Positions 8,537-16,335 of a DNA stretch of 64,000 bases are shown here, in pieces. How positions within the stretch are numbered: position 1 is the first letter of the stretch; the number at the start of each line of letters is the position of its first letter. The DNA is from Hwanghaeella sp964350445 (GTDB lineage Bacteria > Pseudomonadota > Alphaproteobacteria > UBA8366 > Aestuariispiraceae): NCBI GenBank assembly GCA_964350445.1, contig CAYGKA010000010.1, positions 44,604-108,603 on the forward strand, in the 5' to 3' direction. Both the position numbers and the translations under genes were made by a program. Under the pieces are notes generated by a model that had not been told where the DNA came from, made no database searches, and was given only the letters and a program-made list of their open reading frames with translations.

Positions 8537-9130
8537 ATGCCCTCAGACACCTTCGAAACATGCCTTTCGGAAGTCCGGCTTTGCCGGATATGCGAAGGCC
8601 ATTTGCCGCTGGGGCCGCGGCCGGTGGTGCGCATGGCGCCGGGTGCGCGGCTGCTGATCATCGGCCAGGCGCCCGGCACCAAGGTCCACGAAAGCGGTAT
8701 TCCTTGGAACGACAAATCCGGGGATCGCTTGCGCGAGTGGCTGGATATCGACCGCGAGGTTTTCTACGACCCGTCGAAAGTCGCCATCATGCCGATGGGG
8801 TTCTGCTATCCGGGGCGCGATCCGAAAGGCGGCGATCTGCCGCCGCGACCTGAATGCGCCCCACAATGGCACGACAGGTTGCTGGGCTTTCTGCCGAATA
8901 TTGAATTGACCCTTCTTGTCGGCAGTTATGCGCAGTCACGGTATCTGGCGGAGACCAAGTCGCGGACCATGACCGAAACCGTCCGCGACTTCCGCAAACA
9001 TCTGGCGACCGGCTATCTGCCAACCCCACATCCGAGCTGGCGAACAACCGCCTGGCAAAGAAAGAACCCTTGGTTCGACGACGCGCTTTTGCCGGTCCTG
9101 CGCGACCGGACGGCGGTGCTTGTTGCCTGA
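8537..9130 (+). CDS. Uracil-DNA glycosylase superfamily protein
   Basis: The 197-residue protein belongs to the COG1573-type uracil-DNA glycosylase superfamily. The water-activating block GQAPGTKVHESGIPWND (near residue 50) and the DNA-intercalation block PTPHPSWR (near residue 160) are present. An N-terminal CRIC pair plus cysteines in GFCYPG and PECAPQW could form a metal or iron-sulfur site as in family 4/5 enzymes, but the spacing differs and I cannot assert it. The usual catalytic acidic or amide residue of the A motif is replaced by Gln (GQAPG), so substrate range is uncertain. It follows the Sir2 gene by 148 bp with its own repeat element. Confidence 0.78.
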   Translation: MPSDTFETCLSEVRLCRICEGHLPLGPRPVVRMAPGARLLIIGQAPGTKVHESGIPWNDKSGDRLREWLDIDREVFYDPSKVAIMPMGFCYPGRDPKGGDLPPRPECAPQWHDRLLGFLPNIELTLLVGSYAQSRYLAETKSRTMTETVRDFRKHLATGYLPTPHPSWRTTAWQRKNPWFDDALLPVLRDRTAVLVA

Positions 9131-9183
9131 CGGCAACATCACCGCGGAATAACCGGATTCCATATGCGGTTTTTTCAAAAAAA

Positions 9184-9197
9184 CTGATCTAGATCAA
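9184..9197 (+). promoter_or_regulatory. FNR-like box upstream of ompW
   Basis: CTGATCTAGATCAA matches the FNR/ANR/Dnr consensus TTGAT-N4-ATCAA with one mismatch. It is centred about 158 bp before the OmpW start codon. FNR control of ompW is known in enterobacteria, so oxygen- or NO-responsive control is plausible here. Confidence 0.55.
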
Positions 9198-9348
9198 TGC
9201 CCGGCATGGGCGGGCGGGTGTTCCCTGCGCCTGCGGGCCGGATACCGACGCCGATTTTCGTGTCGGAGCAGGGCGGCAGCACATTCATGAAACGATCCAC
9301 GGGCGGCGGCAAAGGCCGGTCCGCCGGGTCAAATAGTGGGAGAGGTTG

Positions 9349-9999
9349 ATGAACCCCTTGAAGATCGCAATCGGATCCGCGCTTGTGGCGGCGACCCTGA
9401 TGTCCAGCGCGGCCATGGCCGAAGGTTTCAAAACCAAGGAAGCCGGCGATTTCCTGATCCGTGCCCGGGGGATCGGGTTGATTCCGGACGAAAGCAGCTC
9501 GATCAGCGTGATCGGCGGGCAGGCCGACGCCAGCAACGAGTATGTTCCTGAAGTCGATTTCAGCTACTTCGTCACGGACAACATCGCGCTCGAACTGATC
9601 GCGGCGACGACCAAACACGACATCGACGTGGAAGGGTCGGCCCTTGGCGCGGATGTCAATTTGGCCGATGTCGGCGTCCTGCCGCCAACCCTGACGGTCC
9701 AGTATCACTTCATGCCGTCCAATCGTTTCAGCCCCTATCTCGGCGCCGGATTGAACTACACCTTCTTCTATGACGAAGAAGCGGCCGGTGGCGCGGTGAC
9801 GTCTGTCGATTTCGAAAACGGTATCGGTTACGCCTTGCAGGCGGGTCTTGATATCGCGATGGGCGGCAACTGGTCCGCCAATGTGGACGTGAAAAAGATT
9901 TTCCTGAACACCGATGTGAAGATCAACGGCGGCGCGATCAACGCCGATGTCGATCTGGACCCTTGGGTCGTCGGCATCGGTGTCGGATACCGGTTCTAG
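9349..9999 (+). CDS. ompW: OmpW-family outer membrane protein
   Basis: This is an eight-stranded outer membrane beta-barrel of 216 residues for small hydrophobic molecules. A signal peptide (residues 1-23, cleaved after AMA) is followed by the OmpW-typical FLIRARGIGLIP, then alternating strands including LTVQYHFMPSNRFSPYLGAGLNYTFFYDE, here given in part. The C-terminal end GVGYRF closes with Phe as outer membrane proteins require. The ATG at 9349 follows a purine-rich GGGAGAGG at a short 3-base spacing; an in-frame TTG at 9346 would be too close. An FNR-like box lies upstream at 9184. It is monocistronic and followed by the inverted-repeat element. Confidence 0.92.
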   Translation: MNPLKIAIGSALVAATLMSSAAMAEGFKTKEAGDFLIRARGIGLIPDESSSISVIGGQADASNEYVPEVDFSYFVTDNIALELIAATTKHDIDVEGSALGADVNLADVGVLPPTLTVQYHFMPSNRFSPYLGAGLNYTFFYDEEAAGGAVTSVDFENGIGYALQAGLDIAMGGNWSANVDVKKIFLNTDVKINGGAINADVDLDPWVVGIGVGYRF

Positions 10000-10032
10000 A
10001 AACCGTTGAACCGGCGCTCATGAGTTGTTTAC

Positions 10033-10150
10033 CTTAACCCGGATAGGAAGGGGATCTGCCGGTCGCATCGACACTTCTCAACGACCAGCCTCAACGACGC
10101 GTGTCGCATCGGTCGGACAACAAGAAACGCCCTTTCCTATCCGGGCTAAG
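10033..10150. mobile_element. 118-bp inverted-repeat element, MITE-like
   Basis: Arms of 21 bases at 10033-10053 and 10130-10150 are inverted copies with 19 of 21 positions identical. The shared core is CCCGGATAGGAA. Inside, CGACAC (10069-10074) faces GTGTCG (10101-10106), so the whole element can fold as one long hairpin. It has no coding capacity. It lies 33 bp after ompW and 12 bp before the stop of the convergent ferredoxin-like gene. Size and terminal repeats suit a miniature inverted-repeat transposable element; a double-stranded terminator for both genes is the alternative. I see no convincing target-site duplication and no second copy in the window. Confidence 0.5.
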
Positions 10151-10162
10151 CTAAAAATCAGC

Positions 10163-10846
10163 TCAAGGGCGCCGCGCGCGCAGGAAGGCTTGCATGTGAA
10201 ATGCAGCCTGACCGGGATCGTAGATCATGTCGCGGCCGACCGGGCAGGCCCGCCGCGCCCGACACCCCAAAGCCATGCAATCCGATCCCTGTGTCGAGTT
10301 GAGATGGTCCGCACAGCCGGGAACGTCATAGCCGTCTTCCATCGAAAACGCCGAGACGGGACAAGTCGACAGACACGGCTTGTCGGCGCAGACCTCGCAC
10401 GGGTTCTCGGAATGTGTCCGCTTCGGGATCACCAAGGCCTCATCGAAACAAAACGCCGCGCGGTAAGCGTGCCACAATCCGAACTGCGGATGTATCAGCA
10501 TGCCGAGCGGTGACGAATAAAGCCCTTCCGCCCGTTTTGCCCAGCGCTGAAACGGATGATAGGGCGGGCCGCCGAACGGATACAGGACCTTGGCCCCGAC
10601 ACTGCGTCCGACCGGCTCCATCACACGCTGCGTCCAGCGATCCATCGCGTCGGCCTCGTCTCGCAAGGCGCTGCCGCTTTGCCGCCACAGGGCCGGCCCG
10701 GCATTGCCAATCAGCAGAAGCGTCGCCGTTCCATCCGGCGCACCGTCTTCGTCCACGGGGTGGAAGCCGCCGCGCAGGATCAGGCCAAGATCGGCCAAGC
10801 GACGGGTCAGGTCCTCAAGCAGCGCTGTACCATCGGTTCCGGGCAT
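10163..10846 (-). CDS. 4Fe-4S ferredoxin-like protein, QueG C-terminal-like
   Basis: The 227-residue protein has a C-terminal cysteine cluster CEVCADKPCLSTCP (near residue 150) that fits one 4Fe-4S site, plus further cysteines in PGCADH, SDCMALGC and RACPVG that could supply a second cluster. The layout recalls the ferredoxin part of epoxyqueuosine reductase, but the cobalamin-binding N-terminal portion is not recognisable, so I do not call it QueG. A phrase YPFGGPPYHPFQRW is seen near residue 95. It is separated from the DUF985 gene by 17 bp, with both on the minus strand. The function is unknown; electron transfer is likely. Confidence 0.7.
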   Translation of the reverse strand: MPGTDGTALLEDLTRRLADLGLILRGGFHPVDEDGAPDGTATLLLIGNAGPALWRQSGSALRDEADAMDRWTQRVMEPVGRSVGAKVLYPFGGPPYHPFQRWAKRAEGLYSSPLGMLIHPQFGLWHAYRAAFCFDEALVIPKRTHSENPCEVCADKPCLSTCPVSAFSMEDGYDVPGCADHLNSTQGSDCMALGCRARRACPVGRDMIYDPGQAAFHMQAFLRARRP

Positions 10847-10863
10847 AAGCGGTGTTGTCCGGT

Positions 10864-11298
10864 CTATCGAAGGGGCCGGCCCGGCTCCCAGCCGGGCGGG
10901 GCCATTTCAAAACCGGCGAAATCGAAGGCGGGCGCCACGGCGCAGCCGACCAGCGACCAAGCCCCCGTTGGCTCCGCGGCTTGCCACCATCCCGCCGGAA
11001 CCGTCGCTTGCGGCCTCTCACCCAAAGCAATGTCAGCGCCCAGGCGATGGGTCACCGCGTCGCCGTCCGGCGGCGCAACGCGCAGCAGCAAACTGTCGCC
11101 GGCGTGGAAGTTCCAAATCTCCTCCGCATCGGTAACGCGGTGCCAATGCGACCGCTCGCCGGCCTTCAGCAGATAATAGATGGACGTGACATCGCCGCGC
11201 CTGCCGGCCGGACCGACATGACGATACACCTCCCGGAACCAGCCTCCCTCCGGATGCGGCTGAAGGTCCAGTTCCCGGATGATCTCATCAGCGGTCAT
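10864..11298 (-). CDS. DUF985 cupin-fold protein
   Basis: The 144-residue protein begins DLQPHPEGGWFREVYR and contains SIYYLLKAGERSHWHRV, EIWNFHAGDSL and VPAGWWQAAEP, the hallmark strings of the DUF985 (YML079w-like) cupin family. These are single-domain jelly-roll proteins. No enzyme function is firmly established for the family. The histidines in SHWHRV may bind metal. It lies in a run of minus-strand genes with a glutathione S-transferase 16 bp upstream, so co-transcription is likely, and this suggests but does not show a role in handling reactive small molecules. Confidence 0.85.
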   Translation of the reverse strand: MTADEIIRELDLQPHPEGGWFREVYRHVGPAGRRGDVTSIYYLLKAGERSHWHRVTDAEEIWNFHAGDSLLLRVAPPDGDAVTHRLGADIALGERPQATVPAGWWQAAEPTGAWSLVGCAVAPAFDFAGFEMAPPGWEPGRPLR

Positions 11299-11314
11299 GA
11301 AGTCTCCGTCTTCC

Positions 11315-11911
11315 TTACGCCGTCGGCGTGGCTTTCATGGACGGGCGCTTCGCGAAGGCCCCATACCATTCGGTCAGCCTTGGATGTCCTTCCCGCCATC
11401 CCAATTCCGGGAAGCGGAAATCCACATAGGCCAGCCCGACCCCCATAGCGATGGTGGCAAGATTGATATGGCCCTCAATTTCGGTGATCCGGCGTTCGGC
11501 TTCGTCGCAAGCGCTCTTGATCGTCGCCCGCATGCGCTTGGAGTAGAAATCAGGCTCCTTTTCGCGTCCGCGCATCACGTCCGCGCGCAGGGTCAAGGCG
11601 GCATCCGTCATGCCCTGCGCCAAGGCGTGAAGAATTTCGACCGGCCAGCGGGCCTCTCCCTCAGGGATCATCTTCGGGCCGTTATGCAATGTATCCAGAT
11701 AGGCGCAAATTACCGTCGAGTCATAGACCGCCTGCCCCTGATCGTTGATCAAGGTCGGGATCTTGCCGAGCGGATTGTCGGACCGGATACGGTCAGTCTC
11801 TTCCCATACCTTGATCGGCATCAGCGAGATACGGTCGATAAGGCCCGTCTCGTGCGCCAGAACCATTACCTTGCGCGTATAGGGCGAGGCCGGATTGTGA
11901 TACAGCTTCAT
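11315..11911 (-). CDS. Glutathione S-transferase
   Basis: This is a soluble GST of 198 residues. The thioredoxin-like N-terminal domain (residues 1-80) has MKLYHNPASPYTRKVMVLAHE, the cis-proline in LGKIPTLIND, and YDSTVICAYLD for glutathione binding. The rest is the all-helical domain, ending in a short C-terminal tail. A strong AGGGAG ribosome site precedes the ATG. It sits between DUF985 and gloB on the same strand. The catalytic residue is probably Ser in the SPYTRK block. The xenobiotic or endogenous substrate is unknown. Confidence 0.88.
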   Translation of the reverse strand: MKLYHNPASPYTRKVMVLAHETGLIDRISLMPIKVWEETDRIRSDNPLGKIPTLINDQGQAVYDSTVICAYLDTLHNGPKMIPEGEARWPVEILHALAQGMTDAALTLRADVMRGREKEPDFYSKRMRATIKSACDEAERRITEIEGHINLATIAMGVGLAYVDFRFPELGWREGHPRLTEWYGAFAKRPSMKATPTA

Positions 11912-12006
11912 GATCGCTCCCTGGTCTATCCGGCCGGCGAAGGACGCGGCCGCGTTAACCCCTCATACCGCGCGCCGTATTTTTCGGGAAATGAAAAACC
12001 GATCGG

Positions 12007-12771
12007 CTAGAAACTATCCTTCCGGGCCCGCACTTCCGCGAAGACTGCCACGGGGTCCTGCCCCGCCATGCCGAGATTCGCGGCCAGAACCGGGTTGTCC
12101 GCGCGAAGGAAGGGATTCGTCGCCTTTTCGTCACCAAGAAGGGACGGAACCGTTGGTTCGCTCCGCGCCCGGGCCGCGTCGATCAGCTTCGACCGTTCGA
12201 TCAGCGCTTGGTTCCGCCCGTCCACCGACAAGGCGAACCGTGCGTTGGCCTGCGTGTATTCATGAGCGCAGTAGACCCGCGTCTCATCCGGCAGCGCCCG
12301 CAGTTTCGACAGCGACGTCCAGAACTGGTCGGGATTGCCCTCGAACATGCGGCCGCAGCCGAGCGCGAAGAGAGTGTCGCCGCAGAACAGCGCGTCCGAT
12401 GCCTCGAACCAGAAGGCGATATGCCCCCGCGTGTGTCCCGGTACGTCGAACACCGTCGCTGTTTCGCCGCCGAATTGGAAACTGTCCCCGTCGCCGACCT
12501 GGACATCAATCCCCGGGATGCGCGCAGCGTCCGCGCGCGGCCCCACGATCGTGCAACCCGTGGCATCCTTGATCCGTTTGTTCCCGCCGACATGATCGCC
12601 ATGATGATGGGTGTTCAGGATATGGGTGATCGACCAGCCCAACCGGTCGGCCTCCTCCATCACCGGTTCCGGCACCGCGGGATCGACCACGGCGACAGCG
12701 CCCGAGGCGGGCTCGCGAATCAAATAGACGTAATTGTCGTTGAGGACGGGAATTTGGCGGATATCCAACAT
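12007..12771 (-). CDS. gloB: Hydroxyacylglutathione hydrolase (glyoxalase II)
   Basis: This metallo-beta-lactamase-fold thioesterase hydrolyses S-lactoylglutathione, the second step of methylglyoxal detoxification. It has 254 residues. The metal motif THHHGDH (near residue 54) is followed by further ligands in VPGHTRGHIAFW and LFCGDTLFALGCGRMFEG, and the substrate-binding C-terminal part contains YCAHEYTQANARFAL and LRADNP, both typical of GloB. A GGAGG site precedes the ATG. It clusters with two glutathione S-transferases and two methyltransferases, a context common in alphaproteobacteria. Confidence 0.95.
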   Translation of the reverse strand: MLDIRQIPVLNDNYVYLIREPASGAVAVVDPAVPEPVMEEADRLGWSITHILNTHHHGDHVGGNKRIKDATGCTIVGPRADAARIPGIDVQVGDGDSFQFGGETATVFDVPGHTRGHIAFWFEASDALFCGDTLFALGCGRMFEGNPDQFWTSLSKLRALPDETRVYCAHEYTQANARFALSVDGRNQALIERSKLIDAARARSEPTVPSLLGDEKATNPFLRADNPVLAANLGMAGQDPVAVFAEVRARKDSF

Positions 12772-12790
12772 TGCGTGACCTCCGGACCGT

Positions 12791-13258
12791 CTACTGTCCG
12801 ACCGCGGTTTTCACCGCGTTCTGCAACTGTGGGCTCATCAACTGCAGCCATTGCTGGGACGCTCTGGCGGCGGCCTGGCTGAATTGCGGAAGCTTCTGAG
12901 CGAAGCCCTGACCGGCGGGAGAGGAGAAAAACGCATTCGCCGCCCGGACTTCTTCTTCCGTCAGCAGCTTCTGATATTCAGCGATCACCGCGGCTTCGTA
13001 AGATTCGATATTGGCGGACACCACGCCGTGGATCGCCGATTGCACGTTCAGCAACGTGCTGTCGGGTATCGCCGGGTTTTGGGACCGCAACTGCCGCGCG
13101 GCCTGATTGGTGATGTTGTTTGTGATCGGTTCCACGGCCCGGCGAAAATCCGTCAGCCGCAAATATTCACGCAAAGAAGCTTCGCTGGCCGGTTCCGCCT
13201 GTGCGGCGGCAAACGGCACGGTCAGCAGCATAAGGGCGATCAAGAAGAAACGTTTCAT
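12791..13258 (-). CDS. Exported DUF2059 protein
   Basis: This is a 155-residue periplasmic protein. A signal peptide MKRFFLIALMLLTVPFAAAQA precedes a mostly helical domain that reads LREYLRLTDFRRAVEPI and later LLTEEEVRAANAFFSSPAGQGFAQK, which is the characteristic block of DUF2059. The ATG at 13258 is chosen for the signal peptide; the frame open to 13411 is longer but lacks one. The function of DUF2059 is not known. It lies 19 bp upstream of gloB on the same strand and may share its transcript. Confidence 0.85.
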   Translation of the reverse strand: MKRFFLIALMLLTVPFAAAQAEPASEASLREYLRLTDFRRAVEPITNNITNQAARQLRSQNPAIPDSTLLNVQSAIHGVVSANIESYEAAVIAEYQKLLTEEEVRAANAFFSSPAGQGFAQKLPQFSQAAARASQQWLQLMSPQLQNAVKTAVGQ

Positions 13259-13417
13259 AACAAAATGACTCCAATTTTTTTCGGCTGATTTGTTGGTCGC
13301 GCCGCCGCGCGCTGGCACGGTAACACAGGCGCACCAGCGGGAACCATGGCCGATTCGCGAATTAGTCCGCGCGGATGGTTCGCCCACGCAGTCGTGATGG
13401 CGCGCCTCCAAGCCCTA

Positions 13418-14140
13418 CTATCGACGGGCCAGAACCTGCAACCCCCCGCCGAACGCGAACTTGTGACCGACCGACGCGAAACCGATCCCACGCAGGAACG
13501 GCCCGATATTCTGCTTATTGAAATAGAGCTTATGGTCGGGCGCGCCCAGATTCCGGTTCACCTTGCCGCCGCCCATATATTCCGAAATCGCCGGCGTCGT
13601 CAGGTAAAGAACGCCGCCGGGGCGCAAAAGATCGAACAATTGCCGGGTGAAATGGACGACATCCACCGTATGCTCGATGACTTCCGAGCAATAGACACCG
13701 TCGAACACGCCCTGCTGCTCGAATTCCTCCAGCGAGCATGTGTGGAAGGAGAGATGCGGAAACCGACGGCGTGCGCTCTCTGCCAGTACGGGATTGATCT
13801 CCAACCCTTCGGCTTCCAGTCCCAGCGCCGCTGCGGCTTCCACGAAGAACCCCACATTACTGCCGACATCCATCACCCGGTTGCCGCTTTTCATGTGACG
13901 GCGCAGATAGGCGGCGCGGCGGCGCGACCGGCGGCGCTTGCTGTCTTCCTTGCCGTTATAGCCTTCGATGTACCGGGCGCCGATTTCCGGCGACTGGATT
14001 TCCTTCGCCTCGTCCAATTCGGGCATCGTGCGCAAGCGGACATAGCCGCTGTCGCGGAACCGCACCCATTCATAACCATCCTGCTCGCACAGCGGTTCCC
14101 AGTCGGACTTGCCGGTGATCGGGCAGATCGGATCCTGCAT
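13418..14140 (-). CDS. Class I SAM-dependent methyltransferase
   Basis: The 240-residue protein has the Rossmann methyltransferase core. Motif I VMDVGSNVGFFVEAAAALG is near residue 90, the acidic end of strand 2 is in AEGLEINPV, and motif IV FDGVYCSEVIEHTVDVVHF is followed by LRPGGVLYLTTP. An N-terminal region with CPITG and CEQDGYEWVRFRDSGYV resembles the short leader of methyltransferases acting on sugars or lipids. The insertion KRRRSRRR before motif I is strongly basic. The substrate is unknown. It is transcribed toward gloB but separated from DUF2059 by 159 bp. Confidence 0.82.
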   Translation of the reverse strand: MQDPICPITGKSDWEPLCEQDGYEWVRFRDSGYVRLRTMPELDEAKEIQSPEIGARYIEGYNGKEDSKRRRSRRRAAYLRRHMKSGNRVMDVGSNVGFFVEAAAALGLEAEGLEINPVLAESARRRFPHLSFHTCSLEEFEQQGVFDGVYCSEVIEHTVDVVHFTRQLFDLLRPGGVLYLTTPAISEYMGGGKVNRNLGAPDHKLYFNKQNIGPFLRGIGFASVGHKFAFGGGLQVLARR

Positions 14141-14209
14141 GCGAGGGCCTCTGACTTGAACAAATGGTTTCTGGCGGCAGCGGCCGAATGGCGACCGTGC
14201 GCGGTTCGA

Positions 14210-14521
14210 TTACCGCCTTAGAAGGTCATCCGCAAGATAGACCAGGGCGATAACGAAGGCGCACAGATTGGCGCCGACCAGGATCAAGCCGGAAACATCC
14301 CCGTTTCGGACAAGCTGCCAGGAATAGAGAACCGTCAGGATCAGACAGATGCTCAAGATCAGCAGGATAAGCACAGGCTTGCGGCGCATCAGCATCCGCG
14401 CAATTCGCATCAGTGAACCGCCGTCCCGGCCCTCCGACCCGGCATCGTCGCCATGATGGTGCCCGGGCTGCGTTTTTTCCCCGCGGTTTTCGCCCTCCTG
14501 ATGTACCGACCGTGCCGTCAT
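14210..14521 (-). CDS. Small two-helix membrane protein, unknown function
   Basis: The 103-residue frame from the ATG at 14521 has a polar N-terminus (QEGENRGEKTQPGHHHGDD), a basic stretch RIARMLMRRK, then two hydrophobic segments at about residues 50-70 and 77-96, ending DDLLRR. The basic residues before helix 1 suggest the N-terminus stays in the cytoplasm. I recognise no family. A longer start at 14590 and a shorter one at about 14410 are possible. It lies 69 bp upstream of the methyltransferase and reads in the same direction. Confidence 0.55.
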   Translation of the reverse strand: MTARSVHQEGENRGEKTQPGHHHGDDAGSEGRDGGSLMRIARMLMRRKPVLILLILSICLILTVLYSWQLVRNGDVSGLILVGANLCAFVIALVYLADDLLRR

Positions 14522-14757
14522 AAAGACCTGTCTTGCTTCCGTTTCAGATGCCTGACCGCCTTGCCGTTCGCATCGACTTGCAAACGGCATAGATCAGGGA
14601 AGTAAGCCTCATCGCTTGCGTAAACAATAACGCGGAACAATTTTCGAAAACAGCCGCCATTAGTTGGTATTTGCGATAATATGGCGGCGTACCTATTTGA
14701 AGGACAATCGCGATGGGCGGTTTCAGGCCAGAATAGGCGCCAACGGAAAGTCAAAGT

Positions 14758-15498
14758 ATGTGGACGGATGTCATTGATCTAAATGCCTTTTACAGGTCGC
14801 GCATGGGCGGCAGGGCGAGGCATCTGATCGAGCGGCAAGTCCGCGCTCTTTGGCCCAGCGTCAAGGGTGAAGTGGTCCTGGGTTTGGGCTATGCGACGCC
14901 GTTATTGGAAGCGTTCCGCGGCGAAGCCGACCGAACTTTGGCCGTCATGCCCGCCTATCAGGGGGTTACCCATTGGCCTCCGCGGGAGCCCGGCCTGGTC
15001 ACCCTTTCCGAAGAAACCCAATTGCCGTTTCCCGACCTGTCGGTGGACCGTCTTCTTCTGGTCCACACATTGGAAAACACGGAACGCATGCGCGACACCC
15101 TGCGGGAGTGTTGGCGGGTGCTCAACGGCATCGGGCGGATGATCATCGTCGTCCCGTCGCGCCGGGGTCTCTGGTCGCGAAACGAGCGGACGCCTTTCGG
15201 ACACGGCAAACCGTTTTCCAGCGCTCAATTGAAGCGCCTGCTGCGGGATACCCAGTTCGAACCGGGGGAAATCCACCGCGCCCTTTATATGCCGCCGATC
15301 AAAAGCCGGGCCTGGATGCCCCTTTCCATGCCGGTGGAACGCATCGGCGCCCGCATCCTGCCCCGGCTTGGCGGGGTCATCCTGATCGAAGCGACCAAAC
15401 AGGTTTACGCGACATCCACGGCGCGGCCGGTCGCCCGGCGGCGTCTTGTCGTCCTGCCGGGCGCCGTCGGTGCCGCGAGAGTGAACAGAACACGCTAG
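14758..15498 (+). CDS. Methyltransferase-like protein near gloB
   Basis: The 246-residue protein resembles class I methyltransferases: a glycine-rich VVLGLGYATPLLEAF (about residue 41) stands where motif I is expected, PDLSVDRLLLVHTLENTE occupies motif IV, and LRECWRVLNGIGRMIIVVPSRRG follows. Motif I lacks the usual Asp-x-Gly order, so binding of S-adenosylmethionine is likely but not certain. Alphaproteobacteria commonly carry this gene close to gloB. It is divergent from the small membrane protein, with 236 bp between them that I cannot interpret further. Confidence 0.75.
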   Translation: MWTDVIDLNAFYRSRMGGRARHLIERQVRALWPSVKGEVVLGLGYATPLLEAFRGEADRTLAVMPAYQGVTHWPPREPGLVTLSEETQLPFPDLSVDRLLLVHTLENTERMRDTLRECWRVLNGIGRMIIVVPSRRGLWSRNERTPFGHGKPFSSAQLKRLLRDTQFEPGEIHRALYMPPIKSRAWMPLSMPVERIGARILPRLGGVILIEATKQVYATSTARPVARRRLVVLPGAVGAARVNRTR

Positions 15499-15605
15499 AC
15501 AAGCGGCACGGGTTTTCCAACTATCCGCAAGACCTGCGGCGGGGTCGCCCGGAGCCGGGTACAAACCCGGCTACACGCAGGCGAATCTTTGAGGGAGAAC
15601 AGGCA

Positions 15606-16226
15606 ATGCTGACCGTTTGGGGACGCCCCAATTCTATCAATGTGCAAATCGTCATGTGGACTGCGGCCGAACTGGGCCTGGACGTCGACCGCAAGGATGT
15701 CGGCGGCGCCTTCGGTGGGCTCGACACGCCCGAATACCTGGCGATGAACCCGAACGGACGGATCCCCACGGTTCAGGATGGCGACCTGACGCTTTGGGAA
15801 TCCAATGCCTGCTCCCGCTATCTTGCCGCCCGGTACGGCGCGGGGTCGCTATGGCCGGAGGACCCCGCGGAACGGGCGCCCGCGGATATGTGGATGGACT
15901 GGAAGAAGACCAACCTGATCGGCCCGATGACTACCGTGTTCTGGGGCTTGGTCCGCACACCGGAAGCCGAGCGGGACATGGCGGCTATCGACGCTGCGAG
16001 CGCGTCGGCCAGCACTCTGTACGCCATGTTGGACAAGTGGCTCGCGGGCAAGGATTTCGTGCTCGGCGACCGCCTGACGATCGGCGACATCCCAGCCGGC
16101 GCGATGGCCTATCGTTTCATGAGCCTGGTCAAGAACCGGCCCAGCATGCCGAATCTGGAAGCGTGGTATGACCGGCTTACCAGCCGCCAAGCCTATCGCG
16201 ACCATGTGATGCTGCCGATCACCTGA
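15606..16226 (+). CDS. Glutathione S-transferase
   Basis: This is a second GST of 206 residues, unlike the one at 11.3 kb. The N-terminal thioredoxin-like domain reads MLTVWGRPNSINVQIVMW, with cis-proline in MNPNGRIPTVQDG and glutathione binding in LWESNACSRYLA. The helical domain contains FVLGDRLTIGDIPAG, the N-capping motif of GSTs. The ATG at 15606 follows GGGAG about 10 bases upstream; a much longer frame from 14973 is only a shadow of the methyltransferase gene. The substrate is unknown. Confidence 0.9.
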   Translation: MLTVWGRPNSINVQIVMWTAAELGLDVDRKDVGGAFGGLDTPEYLAMNPNGRIPTVQDGDLTLWESNACSRYLAARYGAGSLWPEDPAERAPADMWMDWKKTNLIGPMTTVFWGLVRTPEAERDMAAIDAASASASTLYAMLDKWLAGKDFVLGDRLTIGDIPAGAMAYRFMSLVKNRPSMPNLEAWYDRLTSRQAYRDHVMLPIT

Positions 16227-16335
16227 CGGCGCCCTATCGGGCATTGCGAACCGCGGCGCCGGCGACTTACTCTGACAAGGTAGGCTCGGCGCCGTACTCT
16301 TTAGGCACAGGGCGCCGTTAATGGGAGGTTCTTGC

